Positions 14,557 through 23,227 of a stretch of 64,000 nucleotides of DNA are shown piece after piece. Numbering within the stretch: the stretch's first letter is position 1; every line of letters starts with the position of its first letter. Below the pieces are notes generated by a model. That model made no database searches. It saw nothing but the letters and a program-made list of their open reading frames with translations, and was not told where the DNA came from. This stretch comes from Albimonas pacifica (lineage in GTDB: Bacteria; Pseudomonadota; Alphaproteobacteria; Rhodobacterales; Rhodobacteraceae). The translations under genes were made by a program, and so were the position numbers. Location of the stretch: the NCBI RefSeq assembly GCF_900113695.1, contig NZ_FOQH01000008.1, positions 1 to 64,000 on the forward strand, read 5' to 3'.

Positions 14557-14948
14557 CCGCGCAGCCTGATCTCCTTGTGCACGAGGGGGGCCGCGACAAG
14601 GCCCCGGCCGTGCCGCCCCTCAACGACGCCGACAAGGCGCTGGTGGCCGTGCTGACGGCGGCCATGCTGTGCCGCCGCTCGCACCCCTCCCACCTGGCGC
14701 TCGCCCTGCGGGACGTCGAGGACCTGCTGCCGCGCACGACGCCGCTGCACCCCGTCACGCAGGGTCTGGTGAGCGCGGCCCGAGAGCTGCTCGGCCTGGG
14801 CGACCTCGAGGATCCGGAGCTGGATCGCTCGGGCGCCTGGTGGCGGGCATGGTATGCGCTCGAGGGCGCGCTGGCGCTGACGTGGGTCCGCCGCGCGGGC
14901 AAGGCGATCGAGGCGGCCCAGAGCGTGCAGCCCGGGGGGCGGGCATGA
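14553..14948 (+). CDS. Early phage protein, unknown
   Basis: The 131-residue product is mostly helical (DADKALVAVLTAAMLCRRSH, HPVTQGLVSAARELLGLGDL, WWRAWYALEGALALTWVRRA). No domain is recognised. It is coupled to both neighbours by 4-nt overlaps. The position before a DNA-binding regulator and the primase suggests an early accessory function, but nothing in the sequence proves it. Confidence 0.55.
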   Translation: MTAQPDLLVHEGGRDKAPAVPPLNDADKALVAVLTAAMLCRRSHPSHLALALRDVEDLLPRTTPLHPVTQGLVSAARELLGLGDLEDPELDRSGAWWRAWYALEGALALTWVRRAGKAIEAAQSVQPGGRA

Positions 14949-15367
14949 GCGCCGACGTCTCCCTCCTGTCCCGCGAGGACCTCGAGATCCGCTGCCTCGA
15001 GCTGATCGAGCGCTGCACGGCCCTCGAGGAGGCGCTCGGGCTGACCGGAGACGCCCAGCCGCGCAACTGGCGCGTGCCCCTGACGCCGGCGCTCGGGCGG
15101 ATGCTGGCCGTCCTGCTCAACGCCAGGCCTGGGCGGCCCGTCTCGCGGCAGCTGCTCTCCGAGGTTTCCGCGCGGGACCCGCTGGACCCGCCCCTGTCCA
15201 ACGCGGTCGAAGTGCAGATCCGGAACCTGCGCAAGCTGCTCCGCGACGCGGGGCTGCCGCACGACGCGATCCACACCGTGGTCGGCGAGGGCTACTGCAT
15301 CCACCCCGACCACCTGACGGCCATGCGCAACGCCTTCCTGTGCGACGACGGGCGGCTGTTTGGATGA
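14945..15367 (+). CDS. Orphan OmpR/PhoB-type winged-helix protein
   Basis: The 140-residue protein has an N-terminal helix that may form a coiled coil (LSREDLEIRCLELIERCTAL). A domain with the order of an OmpR/PhoB-type DNA-binding domain follows: VPLTPALGRMLAVLLNARPG, then VSRQLLSEV, then SNAVEVQIRNLRKLLRDAG for the recognition helix, and IHTVVGEGYCIHPD for the wing. No receiver domain is present. In the early operon, just before the primase, it could activate later genes or control replication. It is translationally coupled to its neighbours. Confidence 0.7.
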   Translation: MSADVSLLSREDLEIRCLELIERCTALEEALGLTGDAQPRNWRVPLTPALGRMLAVLLNARPGRPVSRQLLSEVSARDPLDPPLSNAVEVQIRNLRKLLRDAGLPHDAIHTVVGEGYCIHPDHLTAMRNAFLCDDGRLFG

Positions 15368-16518
15368 CCCGCGGCCTCTCCGACTTCCAGGCGATCGTCG
15401 CCCAGCTCAACGCCCAGCCCGAGGCGGTGGCCCGGCGCTACGCCCCCAACGGGCGGCGCGACGGGCCGACCTGGCGCGCGCTCAACCCCGGCCGGGTGGA
15501 CCGGCATATCGGGAGCTTCTGGGTCAACGTCACGGGTCCGCACGCCGGGCGCTGGCACGACAGGGCGACGGGCGAGGGCGGCGACATGCTGGACCTGATC
15601 CAGCTGGCGCTCGGCTGCGACCGGGCCGCGGCCGTGCAGGAGGCGCGGGCCTTCCTCGGGATCGCCGACCAGGAGACGCCGGAGCAGCGCCGCCTCCGCC
15701 ATGAGGCGGCCCTGCGCGCGCAGCGGGCGGCCGAGGAAGCGAAGGCCCAGGCGGAGCGGGAGGCGCTGCAGAAGCGGGGCCGCGCCCGGGCCCTGTGGCT
15801 GGGCGGCAAGCCCCTCGAGGGGACGCCGGCGGCCGCCTACCTGGCCGGGCGCTGCGTCGGGCCCGCCGACCTCGGCCGCGCCCCCGGCGCGCTGCGCTTC
15901 GTGCCGCGGCTGCGCTACTACCACGAGGACGAGGAGACCGGCGAGATCTTCGAGGGCGCATGGCCCGCGATGGTCGCCCAGATCCATGGTCCCTGGCAGG
16001 CCGACGCCCCGCCCGAGGCCATCGGGACGCATATCACCTGGCTCGCGCCCGACGGCCGCGGCGGCTGGGGCAAGGCGCCCGTGCCGGCCCCGAAGAAGAT
16101 CCACGGTCAGCACAAGGGCGGCTTCATCCGCCTGTGGTCCGGCTGGGGCCCGCGGTCAGGCAAGAACCGCCCGCTCGCGCAGGCGCGCGACGGCGCCCGG
16201 GTCTTCATCTCCGAGGGCATCGAGGACGGGTTGAGCGCGGCCGTGATGCTGGGCCGGGAGCCGGACACCTACGTCGTCGCGGCCCTGAACCTCGGCAATA
16301 TGGAGGCGATCGTCCTGCCGCCGGCGCTGACCGAAGCCACGATCATCGCCGACCAGGACCCGGGCGAGAAGCAGCGCGCCGTCATCGACCGCGCCGCCGC
16401 CCGTCTCGCGGCCGAGGGCCGGCGCGTCCGCGTCTGGCGGAACCACCACGGCGGCAAGGACCTGAACGACGCGCTCCGCCAGGCGCGGGCACAGGAGCGC
16501 GAGGAGGGCGCAGCATGA
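15364..16518 (+). CDS. Toprim-domain primase
   Basis: The 384-residue protein has an N-terminal region typical of phage primases that feed a Toprim core (GRWHDRATGEGGDMLDLIQL, about residues 60-80). The C-terminal Toprim domain carries the glutamate E284 (FISEGIEDGLSA) and the Asp-x-Asp pair D330/D332 (IIADQDPGEK), and ends with a GKDLNDAL motif usual in these primases. It would make primers for phage replication together with the ATPase encoded at 17291-19204. No clear zinc-binding cysteines are visible at the N-terminus. It overlaps both neighbours by 4 nt. Confidence 0.85.
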   Translation: MTRGLSDFQAIVAQLNAQPEAVARRYAPNGRRDGPTWRALNPGRVDRHIGSFWVNVTGPHAGRWHDRATGEGGDMLDLIQLALGCDRAAAVQEARAFLGIADQETPEQRRLRHEAALRAQRAAEEAKAQAEREALQKRGRARALWLGGKPLEGTPAAAYLAGRCVGPADLGRAPGALRFVPRLRYYHEDEETGEIFEGAWPAMVAQIHGPWQADAPPEAIGTHITWLAPDGRGGWGKAPVPAPKKIHGQHKGGFIRLWSGWGPRSGKNRPLAQARDGARVFISEGIEDGLSAAVMLGREPDTYVVAALNLGNMEAIVLPPALTEATIIADQDPGEKQRAVIDRAAARLAAEGRRVRVWRNHHGGKDLNDALRQARAQEREEGAA

Positions 16519-16844
16519 TGATCCCCAAGAAACTTCCGAAGCTCGGAGAGAAGGCGGGCGACGCATCTGGATCGGAACGCGACCCGGTGGGGTTTCACGG
16601 CGATCTCGCCCGTGAGGCCACCGAGCGCTTCCTCGACCAGGCATCCAACCTGCCGGTTCTGGTGCAGGGCCTGGCGGTGCTGGCGCTGCGGCTGCAGGGG
16701 CCCATGACCTGCGCGGCTGACGCCCAGGCGCGCATGGAGTTCTCCCTTCTCCGCGCTCAGGCGCGCGCCGAGGTCAAGCGTCTGGGGGTGCTGGTCGACG
16801 AGCTTTCGAGCCTGGTCGAGCCGACCTGCGAAATCGACTTCTAG
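16515..16844 (+). CDS. Early phage protein, unknown
   Basis: The 109-residue product has a basic start (MMIPKKLPKLGEKAGD), then two predicted helices (LAREATERFLDQASNLPVLV, ARAEVKRLGVLVDELSSLVE). No family is recognised. It starts with an ATGA overlap on the primase gene. Confidence 0.5.
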   Translation: MMIPKKLPKLGEKAGDASGSERDPVGFHGDLAREATERFLDQASNLPVLVQGLAVLALRLQGPMTCAADAQARMEFSLLRAQARAEVKRLGVLVDELSSLVEPTCEIDF

Positions 16845-16857
16845 AGGGGGGCGTCGA

Positions 16858-17079
16858 ATGCGAACCGAAACCAAGATCGCCCGCGTCCAGGACGCGCCTG
16901 ATCGCGCGGCCTACTGGGCGCACGTCGGAATGCGCGGCAAGGCTCGCGGGATCCTCAAGGAGGCCCGGGACCTGGCGGCGGCCGCGCGCAAGGAGCTCGA
17001 CGCGCAGCGCGAGCAGCTGCAGGCGGCCCAGGAGGCCGTCACGGCCGAGCTCGCCAGGCTCGACGAGGCCGCGCGGTGA
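16858..17079 (+). CDS. Small coiled-coil early protein
   Basis: The 73-residue product is helical, with a strong heptad pattern in its second half (ARDLAAAARKELDAQREQLQ...). A GAGGGGG ribosome-binding site precedes the ATG. It overlaps the next gene by a GTGA junction. The function is unknown. Confidence 0.5.
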   Translation: MRTETKIARVQDAPDRAAYWAHVGMRGKARGILKEARDLAAAARKELDAQREQLQAAQEAVTAELARLDEAAR

Positions 17080-17294
17080 ACGGCGTCGACGGCTACGGCT
17101 CGGCCGCGCGCGGCCCCCGCTCCCACGAGGAGGTCCGGCCGCTGGTTCTGGTGGGCGGCGAGACCCACCGGAGCCTGACCTGGGCGGCGCAGGCCTACCG
17201 CGTGTCGACCTCGATCATCGCCGAGGCCTGGAACGACCGCGTTCCGGTCGCCGCCGTCGTCGCGGCCCGGAACCGGCGGGCAGGTCTGACGTGA
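17076..17294 (+). CDS. Small early protein with GTG start
   Basis: The 72-residue product contains LTWAAQAYRVSTSIIAEAWN, which could be an HTH-like pair of helices. GTG is the start because it overlaps the previous stop (GTGA), as in the rest of the operon. The family is not recognised. Confidence 0.5.
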   Translation: MNGVDGYGSAARGPRSHEEVRPLVLVGGETHRSLTWAAQAYRVSTSIIAEAWNDRVPVAAVVAARNRRAGLT

Positions 17295-19204
17295 CGGCCG
17301 GAGAGGGGGGCAAGAAGCCGTCGCTGCGCGTCCTGAAAGGCGAGCTCGAGAGCGCGCCCGAAGCCGCCGCGCCGGGCGGGCAGGGCGCCGGCCAGGAGCT
17401 GAGCGACAAGGCCCGCGACCACGTCGAGAAGACCACCGGCAAGCGTCCCGGCAAGCGCCAGGGCCCGCCCTCGGGCGACGCCCGGCCCGGCGAGATCTGG
17501 CGCGACTGCCCGGTGAAGGCCCTGGGCGTCCACGGCGCGACGAGCTGGTATGTCGACTGGCTCGGCCAGGTCCGCGACGTCCGCAAGCACGATCGCGACA
17601 CCATCCTGCACATCTTCGGCGGGCGCGAGGACGTCCTGCGCCAGCACTACAAGCGCACCACCAAGGGTGGGGACGTCGTCATCGGCTGGGACCAGGCGAA
17701 GGCCGCGGCCGCCATGCAGCGGGCCGCGGCCGAGCAGGGCATCTGGAACCCGCTGCAGCGCCTGCGCGGCCTCGGCGCCTGGCTCGACGGCGACGGGGGC
17801 GTGATCCTGCACTGCGGCGACGCGATCCTCCATCGGGGCGAGTGGAGGGACCCGGGCGAGATCGACGGATACGTCTACCCGTCCGACGCCCGCATCCCCC
17901 GCCCCCTCGCCCCCGACGCGAAGACCGAGGGCGCCGCCGGGAAGCTGATGGCCTACCTCGAAAGCTGGCGCTGGCAACGGGGCGAGCTGGACGCGATCCT
18001 GCTGCTGGGCTGGATGGGCTGCGCCATGTTCGGCGGGGCCCTGCGCTGGCGCCCGCTGGTCTGGCTGACCGGCGACGCCGGCACGGGCAAGAGCACCCTG
18101 CAGGACCTGATCGGCCACGTCCTGGGCGGCGAGGGCGCGCTGCTGCAGAGCTCCGACGCCACCGCGCCCAGCCTCTGGCAGACGCTGGGGTGCAAGTCCC
18201 TGCCGGTCGCCCTCGACGAGGTCGAGCCGGACGTGGACGCGCGGTCGAAGCTGACCGCCATCATCAAGTTTGCGCGCCAGGCCGCCTCGGGCGGGCTGGT
18301 GATGCGCGGCGGGGCCGACCACAAGGGGCAGGAGTTCCGCGCCCGGTCCTGCTTCCTGTTGTCCTCGATCCTGCGCCCGGCGATGCTGGACCAGGACCTG
18401 AGCCGCATGGCGCTCCTCGAGCTGGACCAGCTCGGCCGAGGCGCGAAGTCCCCCGTGATCCGCCCCGACGAGATGCGGCGGATCGGGCAGGCCCTGCGCA
18501 CGCGCATCCTGCTGCGCTGGGGCGACTGGGGCGAGACGCTCGAGCTCTACCGCGCCGCCCTCGCCGGGAAGGGGCACAGCGCCCGCGGCGCGGACCAGTT
18601 CGGCACGCTGCTCGCCATGGCCGACCTGTGCCTGCGCGACACCGTCCCGACGCCGGCGTGGTGCGAGACCTGGGCCGAGAAGCTCGCCGCCCACGTCATC
18701 ACCGACCAGGTCGATCAGGCGCGCGACTGGCAGCGCTTGGCGGGCCATCTGCTGACCCAGCAGCTGGATCCCTGGCGCAAGGGCGTCCGCTACTCCGTCG
18801 CCTCCCTGTGCATGGCGGCGGCCGATATCGGGACCTTCAAGGACGGTCGCGCGCCCTCGATCGAGCCGCAGGAGGCCAACGGGATCCTGCGCGACAGCGG
18901 GCTCCTGGTCGAGGGACGCGGCTTCGAGGCTCGCCTTCTGGTTGCCAACCGTCACGCCCAGCTGTCGAAGCTCCTCGAGAACTCGATCTGGTGGGCGCCC
19001 CCCGGACAGACGGGCGTCTGGATGCAGTCGCTGCGCCGCGTGCCGGGCGCCGAGGCCTCCGCCGGCCGCCGCTTCGGCGGCTTCAACGTGCGGTGCATTT
19101 CCGTTCCGCTTCCGACGCTTCTGGAGCTGCAGCCGGAGGGCGACGAGCCCAGCCCTCCGGACCTCTCCGGGCCCCCTGACCCCGCCGAAGACTGGATCGA
19201 CTGA
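17291..19204 (+). CDS. Phage replicative ATPase/helicase (DUF927/SF3-like)
   Basis: The 637-residue protein has a central P-loop ATPase: Walker A GDAGTGKST with K267 and Walker B VALDEVEPD near residue 305, followed by a region sensing hydrolysis (SCFLLSSILRPAM). The N-terminal third (about 75-230) resembles the part that precedes the ATPase in DUF927-type phage replication proteins. With the Toprim primase upstream it probably forms the primase-helicase pair. GTG is the start, overlapping the previous gene. The iteron array starts 139 nt downstream, as in many phages where the origin follows the replication protein gene. Confidence 0.75.
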   Translation: MTAGEGGKKPSLRVLKGELESAPEAAAPGGQGAGQELSDKARDHVEKTTGKRPGKRQGPPSGDARPGEIWRDCPVKALGVHGATSWYVDWLGQVRDVRKHDRDTILHIFGGREDVLRQHYKRTTKGGDVVIGWDQAKAAAAMQRAAAEQGIWNPLQRLRGLGAWLDGDGGVILHCGDAILHRGEWRDPGEIDGYVYPSDARIPRPLAPDAKTEGAAGKLMAYLESWRWQRGELDAILLLGWMGCAMFGGALRWRPLVWLTGDAGTGKSTLQDLIGHVLGGEGALLQSSDATAPSLWQTLGCKSLPVALDEVEPDVDARSKLTAIIKFARQAASGGLVMRGGADHKGQEFRARSCFLLSSILRPAMLDQDLSRMALLELDQLGRGAKSPVIRPDEMRRIGQALRTRILLRWGDWGETLELYRAALAGKGHSARGADQFGTLLAMADLCLRDTVPTPAWCETWAEKLAAHVITDQVDQARDWQRLAGHLLTQQLDPWRKGVRYSVASLCMAAADIGTFKDGRAPSIEPQEANGILRDSGLLVEGRGFEARLLVANRHAQLSKLLENSIWWAPPGQTGVWMQSLRRVPGAEASAGRRFGGFNVRCISVPLPTLLELQPEGDEPSPPDLSGPPDPAEDWID

Positions 19205-19342
19205 GGAGCCGCCGCCGATGGTCCGCACCCGCACCCGCCGGTCCCTTTCGCCCGCGCCCGGACCCGTGTACAGATGCCTTGAACCGCGGCCTGCGGCCGC
19301 CTCCGCTCGCGCGGAGGTTGCGCCCGGGCGGGGGTTTGGGGC

Positions 19343-19636
19343 TGAAACCGGATCGACGTCAGGTTTCATTCAGGTTTCAGCCGAGTTTCAGGGTTTCGCG
19401 AGCCATTCCAAGGGCTTGCGCCGCTCTGAAACCGTGAAACCGGAAATCGCCTCCCGCGTATGCGCAATGCGCGCGATCACACGCGCGCGCGCGCATGGTC
19501 GGTTTCACGGTTTCATCTATACCTATCTATATGGAAATAAAGATAAAAGTCTGAAACCGGGGCTGAAACCAGCCCGAAACCGGGATGAAACCCGGTTTCA
19601 ACGCCTCGCCTCCATCCCGGCCAACCCGCTGAAACC
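19343..19636. repeat. Iteron array, probable replication origin
   Basis: Twelve exact copies of TGAAACC lie in about 290 nt. They are at 19343, 19427, 19435, 19552, 19564, 19586 and 19630 on the plus strand, and at 19362, 19373, 19501, 19509 and 19594 on the minus strand. Near-copies are at 19384, 19391 and 19575. In the centre are an alternating C/G run (about 19480-19496) and an AT-rich stretch (19516-19550), which is rare in this GC-rich DNA and could be the unwinding site. The array fills most of the 456-nt gap (19205-19660) between the replicative ATPase and the terminase genes. It could also be a multi-site operator. Confidence 0.65.
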
Positions 19637-19660
19637 CTTAAACAAAGCGGGGATTTTGGC

Positions 19661-20353
19661 ATGAGCGGCGGCGAGAAGACGGCTCAGGCGCAGCGCCTGG
19701 CGGCTGAGGCGGCCGACCGGATCGGCTCCGCCCGGCAGGCCGGCGAGCAGCTGTCGCTCCTGGCCGCGCCGGAGCCCGCCGCGCCTGTCGCCCAGGACGA
19801 GGGCGAGCGCCGCGGGCCCGGCCGGCCGCTGGGGTCGCGGAACCGGGCCAAGCGGGCCGAGCTGCGCAAGCTGTTCGCCGCCCGCGGCTGGGCGATGCCC
19901 GAGGACCAGCTGGCCCGCCTGGCCGGGCTGGACCTGGGCGGCGGGGACCTGTTCACCCAGGCGATGGCGCGGGCCGAGCAGCTCCTCGCCTGGGCTCAGG
20001 ACGGCGCGCGGGAGGAGGACGACGGCGAGGGCAACAAGGCGGTCCCCGCGCCCACCATGGGCCAGCGCCTGAGCCTCGCCCTGTCGCTCCTGGGCGAGAT
20101 GCGCAAGGCGCAGGAGGCGCTCCTGCCCTACGGCCTGGCGAAGGTGACGCCGGACACGGCCGGTGCGGCTCCGCCGAACTTCATCGTCCTGCCTGGCCAG
20201 CCTGTCCAGAGCCAGCCGGGCGACGGCGCTCGGGTGGTCGAGGGTCAGGCGCGGCCGGTCGGCCCGTCCGACTTCGCCCCGCCGCCGATGCCGGGCGATT
20301 TCCAGCGAAATCAAGGGCTTGCGGATGACGTGGATCCGGAGGACGAGGCATGA
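19661..20353 (+). CDS. Probable terminase small subunit
   Basis: The 230-residue protein lies directly before the terminase large subunit region, has a basic 'GPGRPLGSRNRAKRAELRKL' segment that looks like a DNA-binding hook near residue 50, a helical middle and a disordered acidic end. Small terminase subunits bind the packaging site and recruit the large subunit. The sequence is not close to a family I can name, so the call depends on position and the 'GRPxGSRN' motif seen in many small terminases. Confidence 0.55.
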   Translation: MSGGEKTAQAQRLAAEAADRIGSARQAGEQLSLLAAPEPAAPVAQDEGERRGPGRPLGSRNRAKRAELRKLFAARGWAMPEDQLARLAGLDLGGGDLFTQAMARAEQLLAWAQDGAREEDDGEGNKAVPAPTMGQRLSLALSLLGEMRKAQEALLPYGLAKVTPDTAGAAPPNFIVLPGQPVQSQPGDGARVVEGQARPVGPSDFAPPPMPGDFQRNQGLADDVDPEDEA

Positions 20354-20709
20354 TCTCGGACGCTCCGGTCAAGTGCTTGACGGAAAAGGGGAAAACCCCG
20401 CTCCGGCAGCTTATCAAAAATCAGCGGGACGGACGCTCGGGCCCGGCGCTCGCGCCCTCGCCCTGGCGCGCGCTCGCCCTCGCGGCCGCGGCCGCGCTCC
20501 CGCCCGCGCCCGCCCGCGCGCCCGGCCGCGCCCGCCCCCCCGGGCTCGCGCGCGCGCGCCGCGCGCCCGGCCGCGCCCCCGGGGGGGCGCCCGCGCGCCT
20601 CTTGAGGATGCCCCTCTCTCCGACCCCATACGGCCTTCCGGGCTCCTCCGCGGGTCGAGGCAGAGCGCGAACCTGGGGAGCCCTGTTCGGGGTCGGGGGT
20701 GCGGCGTGA
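20350..20709 (+). CDS. Possible Ala/Pro/Arg-rich protein between terminase genes
   Basis: A 119-codon frame joins the small subunit gene (ATGA overlap at 20350-20353) to the large subunit gene (GTGA overlap at 20706-20709). These junctions match the rest of the operon and argue for translation. The protein is low-complexity apart from its first 30 residues (MISDAPVKCLTEKGKTPLRQ...), and its middle is coded by sequence without any A. It may be real, or the stretch may be a cis-acting packaging signal that happens to be open. Confidence 0.4.
   Translation: MISDAPVKCLTEKGKTPLRQLIKNQRDGRSGPALAPSPWRALALAAAAALPPAPARAPGRARPPGLARARRAPGRAPGGAPARLLRMPLSPTPYGLPGSSAGRGRARTWGALFGVGGAA
20434..20604. other. 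171-nt stretch without A on the plus strand
   Basis: No A occurs between 20433 and 20605, and 20461-20600 has only six T in 140 positions. The stretch is almost all C and G, with runs such as CCCCCCCGGG and GGGGGGG. It lies between the terminase genes, where packaging sites are often found. Sequencing artefact or drift in a low-complexity coding region are alternatives. Confidence 0.6.
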
Positions 20710-22388
20710 CCGGAGCTGAGGGGATCGGGGCGGCGAAGGCCGCCGAGCTGGAGGGCCTGGGGGCGGCCGATGCGGTGCAGGAACTGCACGGCGGGGCTAC
20801 CGGGGACATGCCCTCCGTCAGCCATCTGACATTCCCGGGCCCGGTCGCACAAGCGTTCTTCGCGGACGACGCCGACGTCCTCGGGATCCAGGGCCCGGTC
20901 GGCTCGGGCAAGACGACGACGGCGATGCTGAGCCGCGTCCGGCGCGCTCGGATGATGCCGCGGTCGGTGAAGGACGGCGTGCGCTACTACAAGCTCGGCC
21001 TGGTCCGCGAAACCTACCGCCAGCTCTGGGCCACCACGATCCCGTCCTACCTCGAGACGATCCCGAAGGCCCTGGGGACCTGGGCGGGCGGGCGCGGGGA
21101 TCCGGTCAGCCACACGGTGCGGTTCGAGGACGAGTTCGGCGAGATCGAGTTCGTCGCCGAGTTCCTCGCCTTCGGGGACAACGTGATCGAGGCCATGCGC
21201 GGCTGGCAGGTGACGGACATCTACGGGAACGAGGGCGACACCCTCCCCGTCGAGGTCCTCACCACCGGGATCGGCCGCGTCGACCGCTACCCCGCCCGCG
21301 AGCATTTCGAGGGCTACCCGCCCCAGCTGCGCAGCTGGGGGCAGATGGTCTTCGACTTCAACGCCCCGGACGAGGAGAACTGGACCTTCCGCGTCTTCCA
21401 CAACGAGCGCGAGCGCAAGCGGATGGCCGAGGAGCTGTCCGCTGGCCTCCCGCCGGGCGCCAAGCCGGTGCGGATCGCCTTCCACCGTCAGCCGGGCGGG
21501 CGCGAGGAGGGCGCGGAGAACCTGCAGAACCTCGCGCCGGGCTACTACGCCCGTCAGATCGCGGCCATGCGCCTCGCCGGGCGGTCCGACCAGGTCACGC
21601 GCCTGATCGACAACAAGCCCGCGTTCACCCGCGCGGGCGCCCCGGTCTTCGAGAAGGAGTTCAACCCGGCGTTCCACGTCGCGCAGACGAAGATCCCCGC
21701 GGATCCCGACCTGCCGCTGCAGATCGGGCTCGATCAGGGCTTCACCCCGGCTGCGGTGGTCGGCCAATTCCGCCCGAACCGGGGCTGGCGGATGCTGGGC
21801 GAGCTGATGTTCCCCCTCGAGCACCTGCTCGCGCGGGTGTTCGGCGAGCGGCTCGCCGACTTCCTCGACGAGAACTGGCCGGGGCACCCGCTCGGGCGCG
21901 CCTGGGGCGACCTGGCGGGCGAGGCCGGCGCCGCGCAGGCCGAGGAGAGCGCCACGTTCAACCGGATCGTGGGCCAGGCGATCGGCGTGCGGGTGCGGCC
22001 GCAGACCCGGGGCGGAAACCGCATCCAGCCGCGCCTCGAGGCGGTGCGCGCCTGGCTCGACTTCGTCCGCGAGGGGGAGCCGGGCCTGCTGATCGACCCC
22101 CGCTGCCGCTTCCTGCGCGGCGGGATGGAGGCCCGATACGTCTGGGCCGAGGAGGTCGACACGTCGGGCAACAAGCGGAAGGTCCCGAACAAGCGCCTGG
22201 TCGAGGCGAACGTCATGGACGCGGCGCAATACCTGATCCTCGGCGAGCCGCTGCCGCACGGCGCCGGCGTGACCGGCGGGGGCTTGCCGCGGGCGAGCGC
22301 GCTCGCCCGGCAGGGCGCGCCGGATCGCGCCGGCGGCCTCGAAACCGGGTGGGACGTGACGAACCCCTATGCCGGGGGCGCGCGATGA
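20706..22388 (+). CDS. terL: Terminase large subunit
   Basis: The 560-residue protein is the packaging motor and nuclease. The N-terminal ATPase has Walker A GPVGSGKTT with K69, and a 'VTDIYGNEGDTLP' segment in the Walker B/coupling region. The C-terminal nuclease domain begins with LQIGLDQGFTPAAVV (first metal-binding aspartate) and continues past RAWGDLAGEAG (second aspartate) to NVMDAAQYLILG, typical of the RNase H-fold nuclease. GTG start chosen because it overlaps the upstream stop codon and precedes the first conserved residues. It is followed immediately by the other head genes. Confidence 0.9.
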   Translation: MTGAEGIGAAKAAELEGLGAADAVQELHGGATGDMPSVSHLTFPGPVAQAFFADDADVLGIQGPVGSGKTTTAMLSRVRRARMMPRSVKDGVRYYKLGLVRETYRQLWATTIPSYLETIPKALGTWAGGRGDPVSHTVRFEDEFGEIEFVAEFLAFGDNVIEAMRGWQVTDIYGNEGDTLPVEVLTTGIGRVDRYPAREHFEGYPPQLRSWGQMVFDFNAPDEENWTFRVFHNERERKRMAEELSAGLPPGAKPVRIAFHRQPGGREEGAENLQNLAPGYYARQIAAMRLAGRSDQVTRLIDNKPAFTRAGAPVFEKEFNPAFHVAQTKIPADPDLPLQIGLDQGFTPAAVVGQFRPNRGWRMLGELMFPLEHLLARVFGERLADFLDENWPGHPLGRAWGDLAGEAGAAQAEESATFNRIVGQAIGVRVRPQTRGGNRIQPRLEAVRAWLDFVREGEPGLLIDPRCRFLRGGMEARYVWAEEVDTSGNKRKVPNKRLVEANVMDAAQYLILGEPLPHGAGVTGGGLPRASALARQGAPDRAGGLETGWDVTNPYAGGAR

Positions 22389-22945
22389 CGAGCCGCGCGA
22401 TCCTCACCGGGCGTCCCTGGCGCGACCTGAGCCTGACCCCGCTGCAGCCGCGCGCCGCGCTCGAGATCCTCGGGGACCTCGACGCCTGCGACCGGCGGGA
22501 GGCGGCGCTGGCGTTGGGCGGCGCCTGCGATGCGGAGGATCTCCTGCGCGGCTTCCTGCACCGGCAGCAGCAGGGCGCCCACGTCTTCGTCGCCTGGTCG
22601 CACAGGCCCGAAGGCGGCGCCGCGCCGCTGGCCGTGCTGGGCGTGGACGAGCTCCTGGCCCGCGGCGTCGGATCGGCCGCCCTGCTGGCGCGCCCGCATC
22701 GCCGCTGGGCGGGCCCGCTGCGCGCGCTCGCCTACGCCCTCCGCCAGGACCTGCCGCTCTGGGCGCGTGCGACCGGGTTTCACCGGCTCGAGGCCCGGTC
22801 CTGGGCGGAGCATCCGACCGCCGGCCGCCTCCTGCGCGGCATCGGCTTTCGCCACGAGCTGCGCATGCGCGGCTTCGCCGGCGCCGCCGGCGACTTCGAC
22901 CTCTACGCCCTGTCCACTGACGCAGGAGGCCCTGCCAATGTGTAA
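22385..22945 (+). CDS. GNAT-like phage protein
   Basis: The 186-residue protein resembles the acyltransferase-fold (GNAT) proteins found next to terminase and portal genes in T7-like phages. The pattern ARSWAEHPTAGRLLRGIGFR followed by HELRMRG and FDLYAL is the end of such a fold. Substrate and role are unknown; some act in assembly rather than catalysis. It overlaps terL by ATGA. Confidence 0.6.
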   Translation: MTSRAILTGRPWRDLSLTPLQPRAALEILGDLDACDRREAALALGGACDAEDLLRGFLHRQQQGAHVFVAWSHRPEGGAAPLAVLGVDELLARGVGSAALLARPHRRWAGPLRALAYALRQDLPLWARATGFHRLEARSWAEHPTAGRLLRGIGFRHELRMRGFAGAAGDFDLYALSTDAGGPANV

Positions 22946-23225
22946 TCCGGCACCTCTCACAACGAAAATGCGGCGGTTGCTGTATTCGGCGCGCCGCGAT
23001 CCTCGCGGCCTCTCGCCGTCTGAGCAGACGGCGTACTGGCTGATGACGCGGCGGGCGTGGCGCGCGCTCAAGGCTGAAACCGCCCTCTTCGGTTTCAAGC
23101 ATCAGGGGGGCCATTCCCGCCGGTTCGCGGGCCTGCCTATCCGCATCACCGTGAAGGATCGCACCAATGGGCCGGACGTCGAACTTGTGACCCGCCACGC
23201 CCTCGAAATTCGTCTTGGAGACTGA
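22938..23225 (+). CDS. Small phage protein, unknown
   Basis: The 95-residue basic protein (MCNPAPLTTKMRRLLYSARR...) has a good CAGGAGG ribosome-binding site inside the previous gene. Its sequence includes one inverted pair of the TGAAACC motif of the origin (about 23073 and 23090), which may be chance. No family is recognised. Confidence 0.5.
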   Translation: MCNPAPLTTKMRRLLYSARRDPRGLSPSEQTAYWLMTRRAWRALKAETALFGFKHQGGHSRRFAGLPIRITVKDRTNGPDVELVTRHALEIRLGD

Positions 23226-23227
23226 CC

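Noticed and set aside
19343-19636. CRISPR array
   Set aside because: The repeat unit is only 7 nt, occurs in both orientations and has irregular spacing. No cas genes are near.
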